Shown one piece after another: positions 58,901-64,000 of a stretch of DNA of 64,000 bases. The notes under the pieces were generated by a model, which was given only the letters and a program-made list of their open reading frames with translations, had not been told where the DNA came from and did not search any database. The stretch comes from Psettodes erumei (Eukaryota; Chordata; Actinopteri; Pleuronectiformes; Psettodidae): positions 620,001 through 684,000 of the forward strand of contig JAFBJZ010000512.1 of the NCBI GenBank assembly GCA_016785225.1, in the 5' to 3' direction. Every line of letters starts with the position of its first letter. The first letter of the stretch is position 1. A program made the translations under genes and the position numbers.

Positions 58901-60899
58901 CTAATTGTTGTCCTGGCCCATTTTGTCATTAGATTCAATTACACCACCACCACCATCCCCTCTAAACGGTGTCCTGTCTTGTCGTCGGAGTGTGCAGTGA
59001 TACAGTGTGGACGCTAGATGTCAGTAAATACTTGTTTTTGGATCTCCCCCCCTTTTTTGTTTTCGCCATGTCATGGACGCACAGGACTATTTTCAGAAAA
59101 GGTTACAGTGCAAACAGGTTGTGTTGGGGCTGGTAATTCTGCGGGCTACTTATTCAGAGAGATGAGTGGTCGGGGGGGGTAAACACGTGTTACATAATGC
59201 ATGTTTGTGTAGGAGTAAAGTTAATACTTCCAGGCTAGGATGTCAAAAATACTGTGTACCGGTTGAGGGCTTGATATTTTCAGCTGTGGCATTCCTCCCC
59301 TCGGTGCCTCCAATGTGACACACCGGTGCCGTGTCAACACAGTGTCAACAAACGCAGCGGCCAGCACTGACCCGGCTCGGCATCCTGTTTCAGCCGCCAC
59401 ACATTGACAAGACTGCCCCCCCGAATGATGCCCCCCCCAAACACACACATATATATGACTTCATTTTTAAGCGTCCTTCTAAATACAAACTAGTAGCATT
59501 AATCAGTTTTTGCCTCCTATTTCAAGGCAACAAAACCTTCCTCACCTCCGTGTGAGCCTGTCAGTGGTTCAGATGCCCTGTAGATGTCTCTGATTGCAGC
59601 CTTGATGGAGAGACGAGGGGCGAGGGGGGGGCGGGGGGCATCATTCAGAGCCATGACGTCTCCCCCGGTGATGATTTGCAGCCGGTGAAAGTCAGCAGCA
59701 TGCAGCCGCGGCGCGACCGGAACTCAGGTGATGTCGCCTTCAAAGTAAAAGGGTAGAGACGAAGCGGCGAGTTAATTCATCTGCATGGTGGAAGGATCAT
59801 TCAGTAAAATTAGCAACAGCACAATTTCAAAAATACTACCAAAAGTCCTGCGTTCAAAGCCAGCTGCATGTGTTGTAGTGACTAATAGTTGAATGCAAGA
59901 AGGGCCCCCAAGGCCACCCCCAGGCAAGTTAAATATTTTGTAAATTTTTTTTAAAATGAAAAAATATGCAACCCCTGCTGCAAACAGCCATTAATGTGAG
60001 CCTCTTTTCAAATGTTAATGCTGTTATTTGTTATTTCATGAACATAAATTAAACCAGTAAATGCAGGTTGTACAAAAGTTTGTAAACCCTCAATAACCCC
60101 CATTCAACAACTGTTAGGCTGGGGGGAGGGATGTTATTTGTTGTATAGCAGCAAGCAGCACAGGAAACATTGCACAGATAGAGGGATGATGGATTCCTCT
60201 AAATATCAGCATATTGTCCTGCAGTCAGTCAAGTGAGTGGCAGTGAAAAGAGGCAGCAGGCTTCAACAACAAGACAATGATCCAAAGCAGGCTTCCACAT
60301 CAACCATAAATTATTTCAAGAAACAAATAAAAGAGCCCCACAATCTTGAAACAAAACACAGAAGTTTGTTCCTGAAATTGCTTCTTTAGCTGCATTTTTT
60401 TGATAGATTTTTTAACATTGCTAACGTTAGAAAAAACTGTATTCCACAGTAAAACTGAACATGCTCATGAGTCCCGCTTTGTATCACAATCAATAAAGGC
60501 AGGGCAACATAATTATATAATGTCTTTATATGTGATATGAGTAAGTTCATACTACAAAAATATGCCTTTTTTACCAATAGCTATCAAAATATTTTTGATT
60601 TATGTTGTGGTAATTTTCAAAACAAATGCACTTTTTTTTTTTTTTCAAGAACACCTCCAGTGTGTTTTTGGTATATTCTGCTATAGATAAAAAAAAAACA
60701 CCCAGCACAAAATTGAGCTATTTTCGTTTCTTATCTCCAACGCTAAATCATTTACATTTACATAATATGACCAACAGTTTAATCACCTTATTGATCACGT
60801 AATTATCTAACGCCTCCTCTTCATCAGTTAATTCTATGAATCTCGCTCACTGATCTGTAACTACAATATTCCTGTAAAACATTGCAACACGTGGGTCTT
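58901..60899. other. ncam1-zbtb16 intergenic region
   Basis: About 2 kb. It includes G- and C-runs at 59170-59180, 59410-59440 and 59620-59640, a GC-richer stretch at 59560-59720 and a transposon relic at 60060-60400. No gene supported. Confidence 0.6.
60060..60400 (+). mobile_element. decayed Tc1/mariner-like relic
   Basis: In one frame, 60270-60335 reads QQQDNDPKQASTSTINYFKK, close to the QQDNDPKH block around the second catalytic aspartate of Tc1/mariner transposases. Flanking aagtttgtaaaccct could be part of a terminal region. Only a fragment remains. Confidence 0.55.
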
Positions 60900-61081
60900 A
60901 ACTCGTGTTTTAATTTGAAAGCCGTGCTCAGGAAGTTGCGTTTTCGCCCCCGCCGCCTTGACTGTGGTGGCTGGGTGATGATTTGCTTTCTTGGAGCAGG
61001 ACTGAGTTTGGAGCGGGTACTGTGAAATGTGTAACCATGATGTTGCCTGGATAATCAGCGGAGGACGTTAGGAGACGAGAG
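60900..61081 (+). promoter_or_regulatory. zbtb16: probable zbtb16 promoter and non-coding first exon
   Basis: The stretch is richer in G, C and CpG than its surroundings (ttcgcccccgccgcc, gcggaggacg, gagacgagag) and ends in a consensus donor gagag|gtaagg at 61081/61082. This fits a 5' UTR exon spliced to 62304. No TATA box was recognised and the start of transcription is unknown. Confidence 0.4.
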
Positions 61082-61878
61082 GTAAGGACGGTGACAGTCG
61101 CCACTTTTTATTATTACTGTTATTATTTACCGCACTTCAATCAGGTGCTTCTGCTCCGGTGAACTTCTTCTCAGTGTCAGACTAATTTTAATAAATCACA
61201 TGTTAAATAACGACAGTTTCGTGGCGGATTTTTTTTTTGTAAACTCGCTTCACGTGTGGAAATCGAACCGAAGTTTGCCCGCTCATCTGATTTAGGATTT
61301 CAAAAACTTGATCATGCTCGGACTGTGTTGCAGACTGCTCAGTTCACCGTGAGATCACTGGACCATTTTAGATTAACCGGGTCTCCTTTTTTTTTATTTC
61401 TGGACAGCACGCGCTCACCTCGCACGCCGCGCGGACAGGACTAAAGGAGCGCGTGGCGAGGGTTAAATTGTCGCAACGTGTTTGGAGAATAAAAAAGGTG
61501 GGTTTTGTGCGTCTGCACCTGATGCGCTCTGATGTTGCGGTTAGTTGAGGATGCAGCCCGTCAGCATCACTCGTGTTTAGTGCTGCCGAGTGGTCCGGCG
61601 GCACCAGACATCACACTGAGCTTAATCATGAGCCAGACACCCATTTAGGTATTTAAATTGAGTGGAGAAAAAAATCTCCCTCGCATGACATTACGTGTCA
61701 GGACATTTTCAAGATTTCATCAATTTGGAGTTTTATAACTTATTCAGGGATTTTTAGCAGAGTGGCCTTAATTGTCTTTAAGACATCTAATCACGAACGC
61801 GGGCAGCCTAAATGAACTAATCAGTCCTTCAATGCGTTTGTTAATGGCAGGCCAACCTGTTGAAGGCATGGATGCCCC

Positions 61879-61943
<65 letters not shown>

Positions 61944-62303
61944 AGCGTGATGGATTGAACCGTCACCTCTCAGTATGCAGACGTTATTACAGCGACGTGA
62001 CCGCTCTCAACGAGACCTCAGACTAATCACCTGCAATGGAAACTGTTGCTTTGCGCCTATCGACCTGTTGTCTGCCTTTGGTTCTTAATTAAATAAACAA
62101 ACATGTTTGGCGCATGAAATAAAACTATCAAGTGTGTGTTGGGGGGTATATTTCACAGAGTATGTTAGAATTTGCCATTTTTGATGCATTTTTTTTAAAC
62201 ATATTGATTGAGTATAGATGAAAGTGGAGTAAAATGAACTGTCTTTTGCATTACATTTTAAGTAAGAGTGACGCTAATGACCCCTCCTCCCCTCCAATCG
62301 CAG
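61082..62303 (+). other. putative zbtb16 intron 1
   Basis: Between the candidate donor at 61082 and the acceptor at 62303. It begins moderately CpG-rich (61200-61620), so part could be an alternative first exon, and contains a long (TG)n tract. No coding sequence is supported. Confidence 0.4.
61881..61942 (+). repeat. (TG)31 microsatellite in zbtb16 intron 1
   Basis: Uninterrupted TG dinucleotides for about 62 bases after a C-run, ending before gagcgtgatgg. Probably highly length-variable between individuals. Confidence 0.98.
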
Positions 62304-62398
62304 ACCTACAACAAGCTGAATACAAGTGAAGCAGGCAGGACAGCCACACCTCATGCGTGGGTTCAGCAAAGGTCCGAGTGGATACGGGTCTGACAAAC
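62304..62398 (+). other. zbtb16: zbtb16 5' UTR part of the coding exon, with an overlapping upstream ORF
   Basis: Begins after the acceptor cccctcctcccctccaatcgcag. An upstream ATG at 62353, in a weak context (cctcATGc), opens a frame of about 43 codons that runs past the main start in another frame, so it could reduce translation. The main reading frame continues upstream as GLTN, resembling the usual PLZF start without its methionine. Confidence 0.7.
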
Positions 62399-63576
62399 AT
62401 GGGTGTTCTCCAGCTCCACAATCCCACTCACCCCAGCACGCTTCTGCAGCGGGCCAATCAGATGCGTCTGACGGGCACCTTGTGTGATGTCATCATCACA
62501 GTGGACGGTCAGGAGTTCCCAGCGCACCGCACCGTCCTGGCCTGCACCAGCAAAATGTTCGAGATCTTGTTCCACCGCAGCAGCCTGCGCTACGCCCTGG
62601 ACTTCCTGTCCCCAAAGACTTTCCAGCAGATCCTGGAGTACGCCTACACCGCGTCCCTCCAGGCTACGGCTGAGGACCTGGATGATTTGCTGTACGCCGC
62701 CGAGATCCTGGAGATCGAGTATCTGGAGGAGCAGTGTCTGAAGGTGCTGGAGACCATCCAGGCGGAGGAGAGCGAGGAGGTGGCAGTGAGGAATCACAGC
62801 TCTGGAGACCACAGTGACCATAGCCGGGCCCGGCACTGGAGGCACATGTTGATGTCTAAGAAGCATTCCATACAGGACGGACCCAACCGCACCACTCCCA
62901 CTGCTCTACACCACCTGGCTCTGTATCACATGACGGAGAGGAGCTCTCCTGGTCCAGAGCCTGAGGTTGCTCCTGAATCCAGCCCCAAGCCGGACACGGA
63001 GGTTGACATGGAGAGTTCCCAGCAGTCTCAGCAGCACAGGGCAGAGTTATCCCAGGCGTCATCCCTGGATCCTGCCAGAAGTATAAAATCAGAGAACATG
63101 CAGGTGGATGAAGCCAACAGCTGCGAGGGCAGGTCCTCCAGCATTGGGGAGGGAAGTTGCCTGTCAGACCAGCCCAGAGACGAGGGCCCGGGGACGCCCC
63201 TGAGAGGCAGCGTGATCACCAGCGCTCGAGAGCTGCACACAGGCCCCGAAGACGGAGGACAAGTAGTGGGGAACACTCTCGACTGTTTCCCCGCGATAGC
63301 CGAGAAACATCTGCCCTCCATATACTCTGTGCCCTCCAACCACACGGGGGAGGGGATGCTGCCAGTGTCCGTTTCGGTGGCCCCGTCCTTGGGCGTGCCG
63401 CTGGACCCGAGGGCCTACAGCGGTCTGCTTCACCAAGGCTTGCTGCACAGAGAGCTCCTCAGCAGGCTGGGCCAGTTTGCAGCAGGGATAAGGCACGAGG
63501 GCCAGGCTCAAGGCCAGCAGTGTTGTGGCGAATGTGGGCTTCAGCTGCACAGCAGGCAGGCCATGGAGCAGCACAG
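62399..63576 (+). CDS. zbtb16: zbtb16 (PLZF) first coding exon, partial gene
   Basis: Zinc-finger transcriptional repressor of the BTB/POZ family, acting in the nucleus with NCoR/SMRT and histone deacetylases. The acceptor of this exon is at 62303/62304 (cctccaatcgcag) and the donor at 63577 (gtaaca, phase 2). I chose the ATG at 62399, in a strong context (aaacATGG); the frame upstream has no other ATG in the exon. Residues 1-120 are the BTB domain (MGVLQLHNPTHPS, LCDVIITVDGQEFPAHRTVL, YAAEILEIEYLEEQC). The pocket residues known in human PLZF as D35 and R49 are present as D30 and R44. The middle is acidic and Ser/Pro-rich and has a SUMO-type motif IKSE (Lys 230), in the region of the mammalian K242 site. 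The exon ends in the first zinc finger, CCGECGLQLHSRQAMEQHR. The remaining zinc fingers are beyond the window. Confidence 0.95.
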
Positions 63577-64000
63577 GTAACACGCATGAAACTTTCATCA
63601 GCACCACTTTTTACCACCTCACTTTACTGCAACATTATGGGGTTTTTTTTTTGAGTCTTTTAGTTTCACACTGTAATTGTGATGTAATTGTGATGTAATT
63701 ATCACTAGTTAAGGCCAAAAGAAAGGGGTCAAAGTTTAAATATGTGATATTTTGCTAAAGAAGAAAACCCTCCCAGAACAACACTACACTCCACATTCTT
63801 ACTGATAAACCTGTTAGGCTTGAAGAAAAGATGTGAGGGATTTGCAGGTGCATGTTTGTGCTCGTGTGGTATGATGAATGTATACCAAGTAGTTGAATAG
63901 GCCGTTAAGAAAAGCGCTGGGCATGTGTCTCTTGAATTGAACTGTTAAAATACTACTAGAGTTGCTGTTGCTACTAGAAAAGCTGGAAGGAGCAACAGCA
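63577..64000 (+). other. start of zbtb16 intron after the BTB exon
   Basis: Begins gtaaca after the first-zinc-finger exon. It is AT-rich, with a near-tandem tgtgatgtaat repeat at about 63680-63702. No exon seen up to the window end. Confidence 0.75.

Noticed and set aside
62357..62398. A GTG start extending Zbtb16 by 14 residues
   Set aside because: The frame is open, but GTG is not a usual start in vertebrates and a strong ATG lies at 62399.
62363..62866. Minus-strand open frame opposite the BTB domain
   Set aside because: A shadow of the zbtb16 coding exon on the other strand.

Overview
The window looks like a piece of a teleost fish genome, probably a spiny-rayed (percomorph-type) fish. 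It has vertebrate exon-intron genes with moderate introns, many (CA)n and other microsatellites, decayed Tc1/mariner copies, a short hAT-like element with GCTGCAAC ends, and a common teleost interspersed repeat. No bacterial, viral or organellar genes were seen. Most open reading frames here are chance frames in introns; the real coding sequence lies in short exons that had to be read from splice sites.

Layout, all on the + strand. From 1 to about 22.69 kb no coding sequence could be supported; this is most likely intron 1 and/or upstream DNA of ncam1, because the signal-peptide exon was not found. From 22.69 to 56.91 kb lies the neural cell adhesion molecule gene ncam1. Eighteen exons with matching phases encode five Ig domains (two exons each), two fibronectin III domains (two exons each), a transmembrane/juxtamembrane exon, a cytoplasmic exon, a large 1,122-bp exon specific to the 180-kDa form, and the common C-terminal exon. 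The gene's alternative parts are also visible: a 30-bp VASE exon inside the long Ig4 intron (37282-37311), a GPI-anchor exon with its own poly(A) signal (49458-50436), and in the intron between the FN3 domains a candidate 15-bp microexon (45042-45056) and a candidate 3-bp AAG microexon (46401-46403). The 3' UTR runs to a poly(A) signal at about 58.88 kb. From about 58.9 to 60.9 kb is intergenic DNA with a Tc1/mariner relic. From about 60.9 kb to the end lies the 5' part of zbtb16 (PLZF): a possible non-coding first exon, an intron with a 62-bp (TG)n tract, and the large first coding exon (BTB domain, acidic middle region, start of the first zinc finger). The rest of zbtb16 is beyond the window.

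The genes are unrelated in function: Ncam1 is a polysialylated adhesion receptor, and Zbtb16 is a BTB/zinc-finger transcriptional repressor. Their direct adjacency contrasts with the human chromosome 11q23 order, where several genes separate them, which suggests gene loss or rearrangement, perhaps in one of the two copies left by the teleost genome duplication. I cannot tell which paralogue (a or b) this is.

No entirely new system was recognised. The most valuable observations are the VASE and microexon complement of fish ncam1, an intron made almost wholly of a transposon remnant, nested transposon copies, and the loss of the usual first start codon in zbtb16.
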